Of a stretch of DNA of 64,000 nucleotides, positions 12,390-23,659 are shown one piece after another. The stretch's first letter is position 1. Every line of letters starts with the position of its first letter. The DNA lies in NCBI GenBank assembly GCA_011109175.1, contig RDEW01000005.1:386043-450042 (forward strand), written 5' to 3'. The notes beneath the pieces are model-generated. The model saw only the letters and a list, made by a program, of their open reading frames with translations, did not search any database and was not told where the DNA came from. The DNA comes from Dicyema japonicum. Its lineage: Eukaryota; Dicyemida; Rhombozoa; Dicyemidae. A program made the position numbers and the translations under genes.

Positions 12390-12570
12390 GCCACCAAATA
12401 TTCAATTATAGGTTTCTGCTTCCGAAGGGTGATGAAGAAGTAGGTTCACCTTTTTCCATTTTCATCACACGTCCTACCGTCGCGTACTCACTTTATTTTT
12501 TGGAGGAAATTTTTCATAATGGTAATTTTACAAACGGAGTTGGTCAGTGAGAAAGTAGGAAAATCCTTTT
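12390..12570. repeat. interspersed repeat of unknown type, copy 1
   Basis: Contains 'tcacacgtcctaccgtcgcg' followed about 40 bases later by 'tttttcataatggtaat'. The same order is found at 54765-54850 and 62070-62180. It has no pol III boxes and no coding content. Confidence 0.55.
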
Positions 12571-12639
12571 CAACAACTGTGCTGTGCCAGAAGGACTCGT
12601 CATCTCAGGGGTGGGATTTTGTTAACAATTTGATGTCAT

Positions 12640-13230
12640 TAGACATTTAGTTCAGCCACAAAGGCGGTTTGACTTCCCTCTTGTATCGGATAGTTGATTG
12701 CCAGCCATAGAGGGTGTTTAGTGTTGATATCCTCACTAAGGATAACGTCGTTCAAGGATGCCAAAGTGATAAATTGGGCATAGCGTAGTGCTTCGGACAA
12801 TAACCATGTGGAGTCGCGTAAATGTTCACAAAAGTAATTTTTGCATTTTTGTTCCAAGTGAGATTGCGTTGATTTTAGTAAGATCGTCGTCTCCTAAGAT
12901 ATTCTTCACCACTGAAGTGATGTCCACACATTTAACTTCTTTCCGATGTAAAATGAGTAGGCCACTATCCCGCTTTTTTGTACGGTTAGTCCGTATTGAT
13001 TTGTATGCAGGGAACACCAGGATAGGACTGTTCATAGGCAGTTTCGTCTATTAAATCAAAGCCACGTTGATCTTCAGCAAGACCAGGCGAGATGCCAGTT
13101 CCAATATTTTCCCCCTTACTGCATTGACGTTTAGTTGCAGAACTGTGGTCCATCTCTTTCGGTGGGCTAGAGGTTCCTTCTGGGTAGTTGAAACTGAAAG
13201 TGCGAGACAATATCCTCACAAGTAAATGCT
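12640..13230 (-). mobile_element. LINE APE-type endonuclease relic
   Basis: Minus-strand frames give RDSGLLILHRKEVKCVDIT (compare the GGLL block of the other LINE endonucleases here), then LASLNDVILSEDINTKHPLWLA, where 'GDFNAKHP.WL' is expected. The catalytic Asp-Asn pair has become EDIN, and two frame changes occur. The upstream part (13219-12986) has no clear motif. Confidence 0.6.
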
Positions 13231-13634
13231 TAATGGTTGTCTTTGGGGCATATTAGGTGCCCTCCGGGCGTTACCAATACTTACAGAGCTGGTAAACCAC
13301 ATAACGTCACGCTAAAAAATAATTTGTATTAGTTTGTATATGCGGCGGGATAAAAAGTTAAAATAATAAATTTCGTATTTAAAAATTATAATTTATAATA
13401 TAGCCGTTGAGACGTTTGGTTTTCTTGTGCCTGCGACGCTGGTATTCTTGAATCGTCTAGGGACTCGGATTACTACACGATCAGAAGACCCTCGTGAGCG
13501 CTGCTGGTTATTTGAGCGAATCTTGATAGGAAATAGACACGCAGTCAGGACAGCCGCTATATGGCATTTACTCTTTTTTCTTTATTTCTTATTTAATAAA
13601 TAATATTTTATAATAACTATAGAAACACATTATA

Positions 13635-14666
13635 ATGAGAATAGTTGATTCAATATACCTGAATAGTCTTGTTTCACATAATTGGGAGGGTGTTGATTAC
13701 AAACAAGGTTGGCTGCTTGTCAAATGTGCCAATTCACTAAATTACTTTAATATAAAGTCAAAAAACGATATTTACAAAATTAATCTTAACAACCGTGAAT
13801 TAATGGAAGTATGTTGATTATTTAATTTTGGCGATATTATTTTCATTAAAGCAGATGGTCTTCGTCGTTATTTTGTATTGCGATAACTTAGAATTGTACA
13901 AACTCCAAAATCAGCAAAACACTCATTCTTTATCCATCAAAAAATACACACGTGGTTTCATTTGACTTATTTAGGCGATGAGGTTACATATTCCAAGGGA
14001 TTATTCCAATGGAACGACTCTTTATTTATTGGCTCATCAAATGGGGATATTTTGAAATTCGATTATCACAACGATAAACTTGTTTATTCCAAAACTTTAA
14101 AAAGTAGGGGTTATTCCAACTTTAGAGCACGTGGGGGTCATTTGTACTTTTGCGGGAAACGTAAATTATTTATTAAGTGGAGACGACGAGGGGACAATAT
14201 CAATATGGGACACTAAACTGAACCTCGAGATGTCAGCCAAATTTGATATGTACAAATATTATGAGATATTTTAGTATGATTTTGTCGATTGTAATCTACA
14301 AGTCACTCGTGATTTTCGGAGATTTTGATGGGAGGATCCATGTTGGGAAACTACCCTTCACCGGTCATTCCACATTTACTATCACCGCTCATTCACGCTG
14401 CGTCACGTCGCTTGACGTAAATGATGTTTTATTAGGACTTATTGTAATTCAGGGACTCCTCTTGTCAGTATCAGAAGATGGGTATGCCAAGATATGGATT
14501 ATCGATGAAGTGGATAATAATGTATTTCTTAAGGAAATTGCAGATAAAATTAAAGTGCCATTATCAATCGAACTGTGGGTCCTTGCAAGGAGGGAGGTGG
14601 GTAGAGTCCAATACAATTTCTATCGTTTCTTATGAACATTCTAATGTTGTTTTAATTGAATTGTAG
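13635..14666 (+). CDS. WDR54: WD-repeat protein, WDR54-like
   Basis: Several short exons. The first runs from ATG 13635 to about 13808, followed by a 46-base intron (13809-13854). Later exons carry a repeated propeller pattern: LFIGSSNGDILKFD, LLSGDDEGTISIWDTK, VIFGDFDGRIHVGKL, then ITAHSRCVTSLDVND and LLSVSEDGYAKIWI. The order and the end (after an intron, GRWVESNTISIVSY) agree with WDR54, whose last blades read INAHARAI..LD and LLSAGEDTFVHIWKL. A 27-base intron probably separates ND from GLLLS. Human WDR54 is about 330 residues; the span here would code for about 300. Some introns between 14090 and 14600 are not fully resolved. WDR54 has no settled biochemical role. Assignment to this subfamily is inference; a WD40 protein is secure. 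Confidence 0.65.
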
Positions 14667-14689
14667 GATTTTTAATTTTTTACAAACCT

Positions 14690-14875
14690 AATAAAGTGGC
14701 TGTTAAGTAGGACCCAACAAATGACGGTCGCTCAGTATCGTAAATAATCTGTATTCAGCCAAGTCACTTTCTTAGGTCTCGTAGAGCCGTCTCCACATAT
14801 ATGATAAACAACAAAGGAGGGGAGTCTCCTTGAGGAGTACCTATATGCTACTTCTCTTGATATAGTTCTGCCAAT
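14690..14875 (-). mobile_element. LINE relic
   Basis: 14690-14750 is the inverted form of the LINE tail at 12237-12300. 14875-14760 on the minus strand encodes GTPQGDSPPLLFIIYVETAL, a reverse transcriptase block (PQG.SL.P.LF). No other motif remains. Confidence 0.55.
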
Positions 14876-15249
14876 TTGAACTCAGCTTCGTGTTGGATAG
14901 AAAGACACATCATTTTTATTGTCTAGAAATCTCTCCACTTTTTGTTACATATGTTTGTTCGAGGAAGCTGAACGGAAGAAGACGCTTATTGAAATTTTTC
15001 ATCGTAAAAATGGGCATCTTGATTTTGATAGGTTACTTTTTATACCAAAAATCTTGTCTACGGAATGAAATTATAGTTGTGCTAAGGTCTTGTCCCCAAT
15101 GTCGGGCAAGACAGCCTACAAACACTCCGCCACTATAGCACCTAACGGAACATATACACTGAGAGAAAGGTACTAGTTCTATAATTTAAGATATATTTTT
15201 GCTGTAATTATTCAAATGAGAATTAAATTTTTTGGCTTTTGGCTGGGTT

Positions 15250-15900
15250 GGATTCATTTTCCGAATTTTGTTGAACCTCTAAAACTAAATCCTCGATGAA
15301 AGCGTGTAATGAAGAGATTGTCAAACAGTTAGCCGCAAGACAATGTCTAGTGTGCCTACAGCCAAATACAAATTTGGATAAATGGTTCCTAGCAAACTAA
15401 ATAGACATTTTACTTCCAAAATTCCTGACTTCCAAAAATCTGTTATTTTATGCAGTTGAAAAAAACACAAGTATTATTTAGTTTTTACTACGTATTGTAG
15501 ATCCAGTCAAATGTTGTTTAGTGATACTTTTTGAGCTCAGTGGAATCACTGAGATATTCATATATGATTTCTGAATAAATAGCAAAAGAACTGAAACCTC
15601 ATACAATCGGCTAAAACTTGATAATCCTTTTTTGTGTCAGTCAAAACACTTATCTGTTAAAGAAAATGAAGAACTTGAACTGTTTTATGATTAATTTTTA
15701 AAAAATCCTTAAAATTAATGATGATGGAGTCGGATATTGGAGAATTCTGGATATATGCACGAAACATATATCCCAGATTATTTATACGTTGCATAATTTG
15801 AAATACAACAAACGGGTAAATTTGAAAAAAATTGATGCAGAAATGCAAGTGCCGTTGTTAACAATTCGACCAAATATTGATGATACGTGCAAAAAATAAT
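15250..15900 (+). mobile_element. hAT (ZBED5/Buster-like) transposase relic
   Basis: Adjoining frames read CLVCLQPNTN and then MVPSKLNRHFTSKIPDFQ, the BED zinc finger of ZBED5-like hAT transposases (CLVC....PSKL.RHL...HP). Further on come DIGEFWIYARNIYP and, near the end, PLLTIRPNIDDTCKK with a stop at 15897. These match the C-terminal dimerisation region (FW....YP; LS.I.P.I..L...KK). The DDE core between them is missing, so about 650 bases of a normal 1.8-kb gene remain, with several stops. Confidence 0.6.
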
Positions 15901-15978
15901 AAGTGTATTTATTTTTTAATTATGCTTGTTTTAGTGAATCATGATTCAATTACCAATTCTCGTTGCATTCTCTAATTT

Positions 15979-16662
15979 ATTATTATTAGCACTTTCACAA
16001 AGCATGTGCAGCAAAAAATATAAGAGAAAGAGTTAGCTTGTTCCAAGCTCTTCTGTTCTTAGCTAGGTCCTTCAGTGTGTCCAGATTGTCACCAGATGCC
16101 AATGTTTTCTTCACGGCTTTCAGATCGTTTTATAAAACGGGAGGGTTGTTCTCGGTCTTCCACGAAAGCGTTTTACATTGGAGGAGTAGTAATCTTCAAA
16201 TGCGCTATTCGGGGGGTATCGGGTCCAACCTCAGGACGTGTCAAAAAGCCTCCAACGAAAGCTAATAATCTCGTGACTTAATGGAGTACAGTCACACTTA
16301 TTGTAAAGTCTTTTCCGCGAGATCTTGGATGGCCAGGACATTCCAGTTATGTTTCTTAGATAATTCCTGTGAAACGAGTCTAGCCTCTCCAATTCCTCTT
16401 TTGAGGTGGCCCAGGTCCCAGAGTTGTATAGTAGGATTGGTTTGATAAAAGTGTCGTATAACATTATCCTTTTCTGTTTTAGCCATAGGTTTTTCAGCCT
16501 GTGTAATGCCGCGTTTGCCATGGTTTTTCTCCGTATGATATCTTCACTATCTCCTAATAGGGAACAAAGTTTCTTTCTGTGTCTCCATTTCTCTTCGAGT
16601 GAGTTATTCATTCGTCTTATTTCAGTCCGTTGTGTTTTTCTCTGTTCACGATGAGAAACCAT
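15979..16662 (-). mobile_element. LINE 3' part (family that shares its tail with the SINE)
   Basis: Minus-strand frame 16662-16231 reads LEEKWRHRKKLCSLLGDSEDI, RRKTMANAALHRLKNLWLK, FIKPILLYNSGTWATS and LERLDSFHRNYLRNITGMSWP. This is the usual C-terminal region after the LINE reverse transcriptase. It continues in another frame as FRGRPRTTLP and ends near 15979 in a 'gcacatgctttgtgaaagtgctaataataat' type tail. Related copies are at 42350-43205 and 48700-49370, both on the plus strand. Confidence 0.75.
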
Positions 16663-16689
16663 TTCCCAAGTATATCTGGTGCTTTTTCT

Positions 16690-17310
16690 AGTACATGTTC
16701 CAGGAGTTCTTTGTCTTCAGAGATTATGTCGACATCATCTAATTTATTGTTGTCGTTTTATATTAATAAAATTCTACTCATTAAATAACTAATTTTTGTC
16801 CTCACTTTTACGTATCCGAAAAAAATTTAATTTTTTATTTTATGTGTGCGGTGGATTATTTTTTACAATTAGCGTACCGCGAGAATTATTTTCTGAAAAC
16901 CTCTGGTGTAGTGCAATTAGAAGTATTATTCTAATGCTTGGAAAACCGATTATGTTGCATAGAAAAAACAGAATAGAATTTATAAGTGAAAAGTGCACGA
17001 CTTTAGTATTAAACACGTCAAGGGAAATGCAAGATGTTCTTGGGTTCAAGGACAGATCGAGACTCTGTGTAAGAAGTCATGGTTTTTATACATTCTTGTT
17101 AGAAATTTAAATTCTAAGTGATTGACATAATTGGGAAATTCATAATTTACCATTAATTCGTTTATTGGTGAATTATGAATTACGCATATTTTTCTTATAG
17201 AGATTAGGTTAGAGGAAAAGGATTAGGCGACTACCTAAAATTTGGCAATTTATATGACTACTCTTAACAAGCAGTTTAGAATTTATCTCTTATCTTGTCC
17301 AATAAAGTCG
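16690..17310. other. stretch without a recognised gene
   Basis: An open frame of 104 codons at 16796-17110 (plus) has no recognisable motif. I cannot tell whether it is a gene or chance, and there is no intron evidence for it. Confidence 0.3.
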
Positions 17311-17319
17311 TGTCCGACC

Positions 17320-17530
17320 CTTAGAGATCTCATGAACGAGTTTCCTCCACTCCCCGATCCGTTGCAATTTGGAGTAGCCTTGATATAGGCATTCCCGTGA
17401 CAGTTTCCACCGTGGATAGCCACCGAGTCCTTGGTCGGCCAGGTCTTCTCTTCCCAGTAATATTGCTCAGCATAATGGTTCTTTCCAGTGAATCAGAGCG
17501 TACAACATGCCCAAAGAACGCCAATCTGTG
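17320..17530 (-). mobile_element. LINE C-terminal relic
   Basis: Minus-strand frame reads MAFFGHVVRSDSLERT, then GKRRPGRPRTRWL. This 'FGH..R' plus 'R.RGRPR.RW' block ends many animal LINE proteins. Downstream on the plus strand at 17655-17725 lies a separate LINE 3' end ('gttagttagtttggttaccc...'). Confidence 0.65.
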
Positions 17531-17729
17531 TTTTACGATTCTTCCTTCTAGCGAAATTTCAGTCTCTTAATTGATACAATAATTAATCAGGAGTATGTCA
17601 ATTTTCCATTGAAGTTTTAAATTTTTGTTTGGAGGCAAGTTCTGGAATGCTGGAACGAGTCAGTAGTTAGTTAGTTTGGTTACCCTTGGTCTTTGGAATA
17701 ATTTTAATTTAATAATAATTATTCAATGA

Positions 17730-18143
17730 TTAGTAAAAAGTTGTGTAACACTCCGAGTTTTACTGTAATTAGAAATTATTAGTAAAATAAGAAATTAAAA
17801 GGATTTTCAGCTTTCGACTAGGGGTTTTGCTCAATGTCTCCGCAGAGGATCACTGGAAACGTAAGCTTGCTGCTCTTCCCATAGCCAATACCAGGTAACC
17901 CAATAAATAGTGGCTTTCTCCACGAGCAAGATTTATTTTATTTACGAGCAAGATACCCATTAAATTAAAATTATTTAATTTATTTTAGACAATACAATAA
18001 AAAACATTACTAAAATAACTAAAATAAATTTAAAATTAAAATAATTTTTATTTATGCATTAAAATAAAATTTTTGAATATTTGCAGTTCAGTGTGTTTGC
18101 TCTGTAGTTTATCAATTTATTTTAATATCAGGTGATTGATAAA
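17730..18143. other. spacer upstream of the BET gene
   Basis: AT-rich spacer of about 400 bases with no coding signal. It should hold the BET promoter, but no motif stands out. Confidence 0.35.
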
Positions 18144-19789
18144 ATGGAAAATAAATTCGATGAGCGTGTACTTCCTAATGAAGTTCCCTTTGATCTACCA
18201 GCTGATAAAAGACATCCAATGACAAACCGTCTCTCATATATAAAGAAAAACATCCTTCCAGCCGTTATTAAGCAGAGCGTTTCCTGGCCTTTTCGTAAAC
18301 CCGTGGACTTTGAAGGCCTCAAACTATTTGTAAATTGATGAAAACCCACTTTAGGATTATCCGTCTGTTATCAAGAAACCGATGGACTTGTCCACTATTT
18401 CAAAGAGACTCAATCATGGATGGTATAAATCGGCCTCCGAATTGATTTCAGACTTTGATCTGATGGTGGCAAACTGCCTCAGTTACAACCGTCCTCAAGA
18501 AGTGAGCATAATTCTTATTTTCTAGGATGTCTCCCAAATGGCAGAGTCGCTGAAAAAATTCTTTTACGAGAAACTTAAAAAACTTCCTGCTGAGGTTACT
18601 TGTTTGAATATTGGCAGGAAAATGTCATCGGGGACTCCAAAAGGAGGGACTCTATCAAATTGAAGCCAGTGGATGGTGTCCCGGAGAAACAAGCTCCTGT
18701 ATAATTAGCTGAATTGAAGGTAAAGAGGTCGAGGTTTGGTCTCTCACTACAGAAAAGATGTTTCCAGATTGTGTGTGATTTCTTTGATCCAAAATACGTG
18801 GTTTACCCCCGAGTTTATTATTCTAGGAATTTGCGGAGCCATTCTACCACCCAGTGGATACTATTATGTTCCCGGACTACCTTAACTTGATCTCTGACCC
18901 GATGGATCTCAGTCAGATCAAACGTAACGTGGAAATGCTGAAATATCAGTCATTCATGGACTTTGCCTACGACATGAAGCTTATTTTCAGCAATTGCTAC
19001 ATTTATAACGTCGCAGGGTCAGATATTTACACTCAAGCCAACCGACTGCAGGTATTGGGGTTGTTTTAGGCAGAATTTGTATGAAGAGATCATCAGCGAG
19101 ACGAGTCAGCATTATCGATCGGAGGAGAATATCACTTCTCTGATCAAAGTTTTGGAGGAAAAGATAAAGATGCTGGAGGATGAAATTTCTACGGCGGTGG
19201 TAAATAGTCCGAAAGAGGCTGTCCGTCACCACCAGTCAGAATTGGAAGAGGAAAATTCGAGATTCCAGCGAAGTGACAACCAGGAAAGCGACGATGATTA
19301 TACTTACTCGTATCAAGACAGAAGAAGGATCAGTCTCATGGTGTCTGGAAAACTGCCGAGTAGTTATTTCCTACATGCTTAGGCGATGAATTGGTAAAAG
19401 TGGCTGAAATGTGTAATGGGAAGAACGCTCTCGATGGGAGATGTGTTGGAGACGAAGTCATCATTGATTTTGATCAAATAAAAAATTCGACCTTGAGAAA
19501 AATTGAAAAATACGTTGAGAATTACGTGAAGAATAATGATTACAGTTTTTGTGATTTTTATTCCAGAAAATTGTAGACCCTCTAGAATGGAAGAATCGGG
19601 GCAGGATGTGCAAGACCATAAGAATTCGAAGACTCCTTCTAAGCGGCAAAGTTATTTGTGCTTATTATTTGAGAAATTGAAAATCCTCAATCTGGGGGTA
19701 AGTCTCATTTTCAGATTAATCTGTCGGATGAGTCGTCTTATACTTCCTATCTGGAGTCCGATTCCGACAATATGATGGGGCTTGGATGA
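18144..19789 (+). CDS. BET-family double bromodomain protein (BRD2/3/4-like)
   Basis: A chromatin reader that binds acetyl-lysine on histones. Bromodomain 1: WPFRKPVD, intron 18330-18354 (25 b), DYPSVIKKPMDLSTI, VANCLSYNRPQ (acetyl-lysine Asn in the CxxYN position), intron 18502-18525 (24 b), then intron 18595-18617 (23 b). Bromodomain 2: EPFYHPVD, DYLNLISDPMDLSQI, FSNCYIYN. An ET domain follows (DRRRISLMVSGKLP, intron, DELVKVAEM, IDFDQIKNSTLRKIEKYV), then an acidic Ser-rich tail (SDESS.TSYLESDSD) ending at TGA 19787. I start at ATG 18144; the GTG 12 bases upstream is not a likely start. Estimated length is near 480 residues, much shorter than vertebrate BRD2-4 but with all three hallmark domains. 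Splicing of the tail between 19560 and 19740 is uncertain. Confidence 0.88.
18330..18354 (+). other. 25-base intron in bromodomain 1
   Basis: GTAAAT...TTTAG. It joins ..LKLF to DYPSVI exactly where the ZA loop of bromodomains is continuous. Confidence 0.85.
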
Positions 19790-20129
19790 TCTTTTCTTGT
19801 TTACATTATTTGTTGTTATAAACTTTAAATATCTTGTTTATTTTCTTATAATGGTTACACTAAGGTTTCACAAACCTTTTTAGTTATTAACCCCAAGGAG
19901 AAGGTAGGGAGATCCTTTCCAAAAATTATGTCGTTATAGAAGACGCGGGTAGAATCTGTTAAGGAGAATTGACCTTTGCTGAAAATGATGGGATATTTTG
20001 TACCCTAACTCATTCACAAAATTTAAATAATAGTGTCTCCATTTTTATTGAGAAAACCGGGGAGGGAGATGGTTGATTGAGAGCGGATTTTAAATCTCTG
20101 AGAGTAGTTTTGTTATTTATAGTTGATTC

Positions 20130-21400
20130 TATAATATTCACCACACAAATCTTTTGTGGTGTAGTGCATCTGTTGTGAACAAACAATTTGAAACATATTC
20201 TACGGGCCTTCCTGCTGACATGGAAACTGAAAACACGGACGAAACAGGATGTTTGGCTCGGGAACTGCATAATGTCCAGGAGATTACTTCGAATGCTGCT
20301 TTTAGCACAAAACTGCAAGCTCTGAAACCCATGGTTGATGCTGTAGATCACTCTGACAAAGTAGAGTGGGCCAGCGAGGTTGTCAGACTTTCTCGTTAGA
20401 GATTTAATCGTATTCCGAGGAATTGATGGTCTATTATAACGGATTCTTTCAATGAAAAGTTTGGGACCTCAAAGTCTATCTCCGATATCAAAACACTCTC
20501 AAGGGTGCCCTGTGCATCGAATTCTATCAAGAGTGATTCTAGTGGAGCTCTCTCACAGAATTATGAAATATCCAATTTAAAAAATTGTTTTGAAGAATTT
20601 AATTTCCAAATTGAAGAGTTCAAAATCTTCTTCGAACTAATCGGCTTGCTACTAAGAAGATTCTTTTGAAACTTTTGGATAAAAAGCTACTATATAGAAT
20701 GAATCAGTTAAAAAACATTTGAAATCCTATCCTCATAAGAACTTGGATGAAATTAGAGATATTATTTATACAGGTTGAATTCCCTATGAAAATATATAAA
20801 TTGTGCTCGTGCGAGTAGCAATTTTGTTAAAAGTACATCTTAAAAATTGAAACATTAAAAACAAATATGTTTTGGTAAATGATTTTCCTAATATGACTAC
20901 AAAAAGTGCAGAGTGGAAAAAAATTCTCGACGCCTTATGTTCATGTGGCTATAAAAAGGTTGGAATCACTTTTCAGGAGATGCTGAAGGTGTCTGAGGTA
21001 GAAAAACTTAATAAATACGACCTCCTCGCTCGAGAGTTGTCTCAACTATACAATGCGAAAGTTAAAATTATTCCTACTGTTTTGACTTGGGAGGGAATTG
21101 TAAGTTCTACAAGTCATATAAGGCATGGATGTGGATATAATTCCGAGGGCATATATTCAATCTATTGTGTAAAGAAAACTCTTGAAAGCATGTTAGTGGA
21201 GCACCGACATGGGATGAACTTTCAAGAGAGTGATGTTAGTGAGGTCAATCATTTCCTACAACGAAAGTCTCTACAACAAGTTGAAGATGACGGAATCGTG
21301 CTGGAGTGAAGATCAGATTGGTGATGGTGACCAAGAGATTGCAGTTAGAGAGCTAAGGAATGGCTCAAAACGAAAGAGAATAAATTAATACAGCCAATTA
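20130..21400 (+). mobile_element. internally deleted copy of the restriction-like-endonuclease LINE
   Basis: The 5' part (20154-20660) aligns with 33720-34200 of the long element: the open frame ends KVEWASEVVRLSR where the other has EAEWVSQIFLATK, followed by RFNRIPRN where it has RFGRIPRGGW, then NCFEEFNFQIEEFK versus NCLEELKLQIEKIK. The 3' part (20872-21309) aligns with 36770-37080 (EVEKLNKYDLLARELSQLY, IIPTVLTWEG, KKTLESMLVEHRHGM). About 2.4 kb, including the whole reverse transcriptase, is missing between them. It could only move by using enzymes from another copy. Confidence 0.7.
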
Positions 21401-21666
21401 ATTTTAAATAGTTTAATTCTGACTTTTGGTTTATTTGTTCACTACTGACTAGAATAATTATTTGATGACCGCATCCATACTATTGTTCATTGTGTGTGGT
21501 TTTGGGGTAATATTTTATTTACTTCATGTACTCTGAAATTGTAATTAGTCTGCGAACTTTTAAACCAAAAATATGCCAATGTATGGAAACAGAAGATCTC
21601 TGAGGTATTGTGCAATTAACTACATTTAATTATTTATATTTATAACTTTAAATTATAATCATAATA

Positions 21667-21735
21667 AAATTTAAATGATAAATAGAAAAATTTATTGATA
21701 AAATTCCGCAAATTTGGCAAATCGCTTTCAATCCT
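21667..21735 (-). repeat. 69-base repeat, inverted copy of 33628-33695
   Basis: The reverse complement of this stretch matches 33628-33695 base for base except one extra A in an A run (ttgaaagcg versus ttgaagcg). At 33628 the block lies directly upstream of the long endonuclease LINE, so this may be a stray 5' end of that family in the opposite orientation. Confidence 0.85.
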
Positions 21736-21786
21736 CATGAAACTCACAAGTTTGATTATTTACTACGCAAATTCTCAGTTTATTTG

Positions 21787-22947
21787 TAAATTTTAGAGTC
21801 AGGCGGTAATTGTTTGCCTCACCTCGAGAGCATCACTATATTACCGAGTGCGAGCAACCGTGATGACCTTAAAAAGTGTATAATCATTGACAAAAAACGT
21901 CCACCAAATAATAAGGAAAGCACCCCAGGTACTTGGGTTTATATTCGGTGACTATCGATGGGAGTGAGATCTTGGATGAAAATGTCCAGAGGGTAATTCC
22001 GACTACCCAAACCACCTCAATATATTGTCGAATTCTCCAAAGCTTACTTTTATTGAAGTGCTTCTCATTCGGTATAAAGTTGAAATATTAAGTTAACATA
22101 TTTGGTAAATTCAGAAGAAATAAACGGCACGAGTATATTTTTGACCCCCACAAATATATTCGTTCTAAAGTCAACCCAGTAAGTGCCGAAAATAACATTT
22201 CAGAAAATCCCACATATAATCGAACTCTTCGTTGACTACATAGAGTCATACTTTTTACAGGTGGAGGGAGTATATAGAGTCCCCGGGAGTCAAAAGGATA
22301 TAAACAACCAGATCTTTATGCTAAATAAAGTTTAAGTCTGCTAATATAGAACCCTTCAAAGTGGGAGTTCGAACCAGCTCTGTGGAACAACGGAATTTTC
22401 GTGACAAGCCTCTTCCAATGTATTTTAAAAAGTTTCTCTCCATATTTTCGACTCAAAAGTATTGTGGGGGATATAATAGGGTAGATATAATTTCAGAAAT
22501 ACTGAAGGTTTACCGCCGCATCCCCCAACGTGTAATATTCTTTTTTTGTGCCGCAATTAAAAAGAACGAGTCGTTTTCAGTTAACTTACTCCTCTATTTT
22601 GTGAACCACCTGTCGAAAATCGATGAAAACGCCAAGTTAAATAAGATAACTTTGAAGTCTCTGGGAATCGGGTTTCCCCCAATTCTGTTTAATTGTGAAT
22701 TTCCCAAAACTTTCGACCAAGAATTTGCTTCACAGATTAAAGATTTGTGTGAAATATCGTCGATTATAATAGATAATTTCAACGAGGTTTTATAATTTAT
22801 GATTTTCAGATTCAACTACACTTCGGGTGGAAATGCGACAGAGGGGACCAGAAAGACTATTTGGAAAAGACGGAGATGCTGAGAGAACGCATAATGCCCC
22901 AAATAATGGATATAGAGGTTACTAAACCAGCTGTCTTTGACTTTTAA
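21787..22947 (+). CDS. RhoGAP domain protein
   Basis: A predicted GTPase-activating protein for Rho-family GTPases. After a 25-base intron at 22178-22202 comes IPHIIELFVDYIESYFLQVEGVYRVPGS: the RhoGAP signature with the arginine finger in GVYRVPG. It continues FKVGVRTSSVEQRNFRDKPLPMYF (R.LP.PL block), then VNLLLYFVNHLSKI and NKITLKSLGIGFPPILF (the 'N.MT..NL...F.P.L' block). A short intron ends near 22810, and the tail reads IQLHFGWKCDRGDQ to TAA 22945. The start is uncertain: coding-like sequence begins by about 21787 but the first exon is not resolved. One extra base at about 22326-22332 (an AAA run) breaks the frame between NKV and FKSANIEPF. The family member cannot be named. Confidence 0.7.
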
Positions 22948-23029
22948 ACCACATTATATGCCCACGTTTGTGAACACGTGGTTTGACTTAAGATTTTAAT
23001 CTCTTCTTTAAGCATCTCACTGTATTTGT

Positions 23030-23440
23030 GTTTACCAGTTGTTGCTGGGCAGAAATTAAGTAACAACAATTTATTCCAAACATTGAACCATCCATCTCTT
23101 ACGCATGTGATATCTGGGGAAAATTCATCTCTTGGACAAATCTCTTGAAGATCGAGGCTAGCAGAAAAAGAGCCTCCAAAACCACGGAACGCTTGATTTC
23201 TGGAGAGTTCCAGCCACCAATGCCTCTTGAATCCATGATAAGCATGAACCGTGGACGTGCTGTCATGACTGCGAAGATCCAGTCACTCGGCCGATACGTG
23301 CTTGTGTGGGGTCAAGGGAGGAGCATGGGGCCAAGATGAGGTCCTTGCTAGAGCGTGCTGGGATCACATGATTAGTTAGTTTGTGTATCCTTGGTTTCTG
23401 GTGTTATTATTAGCCTGTCTTCACTATTTTTGGTGACTAC
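23030..23440 (+). mobile_element. LINE C-terminal relic and 3' end
   Basis: Frame fragments include ASRKRASKTTERLIS and are followed at 23365-23430 by the 'gatcacatgattagttagtttgtgtatccttggtt' type 3' end, which occurs in both orientations in the window (for example 17655, 27068, 37228). No enzymatic domain remains. Confidence 0.45.
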
Positions 23441-23659
23441 ATTTCAATCTGTTAAGACCTACATCTGTCGTGTCTAAATAAATACTCTCCTTTGTATAGC
23501 ACTTCTGCCTCGTAATACTCTTCTCAACTTAGACAGAACTCACTTTATTTATGAGATTATGCTAATTAATCCAAGGTGTTGAAGGTGTTCTTAACTTTTT
23601 ATTCTTTTAGCTCAAGTGTGAATCCCTGAGACAATCCGATTCCGTTGTGATGAATCACT

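Noticed and set aside
14890-15138. An LTR-element integrase zinc finger (LRSCPQCRARQP)
   Set aside because: Only one Cys pair and no His pair or neighbouring integrase motifs; too short to support.
18132-18143. GTG start for the BET protein
   Set aside because: Eukaryotic initiation at ATG 18144 is available 12 bases downstream in the same frame. The same reasoning moves TSEN2 from the GTG at 48121 to ATG 48112.
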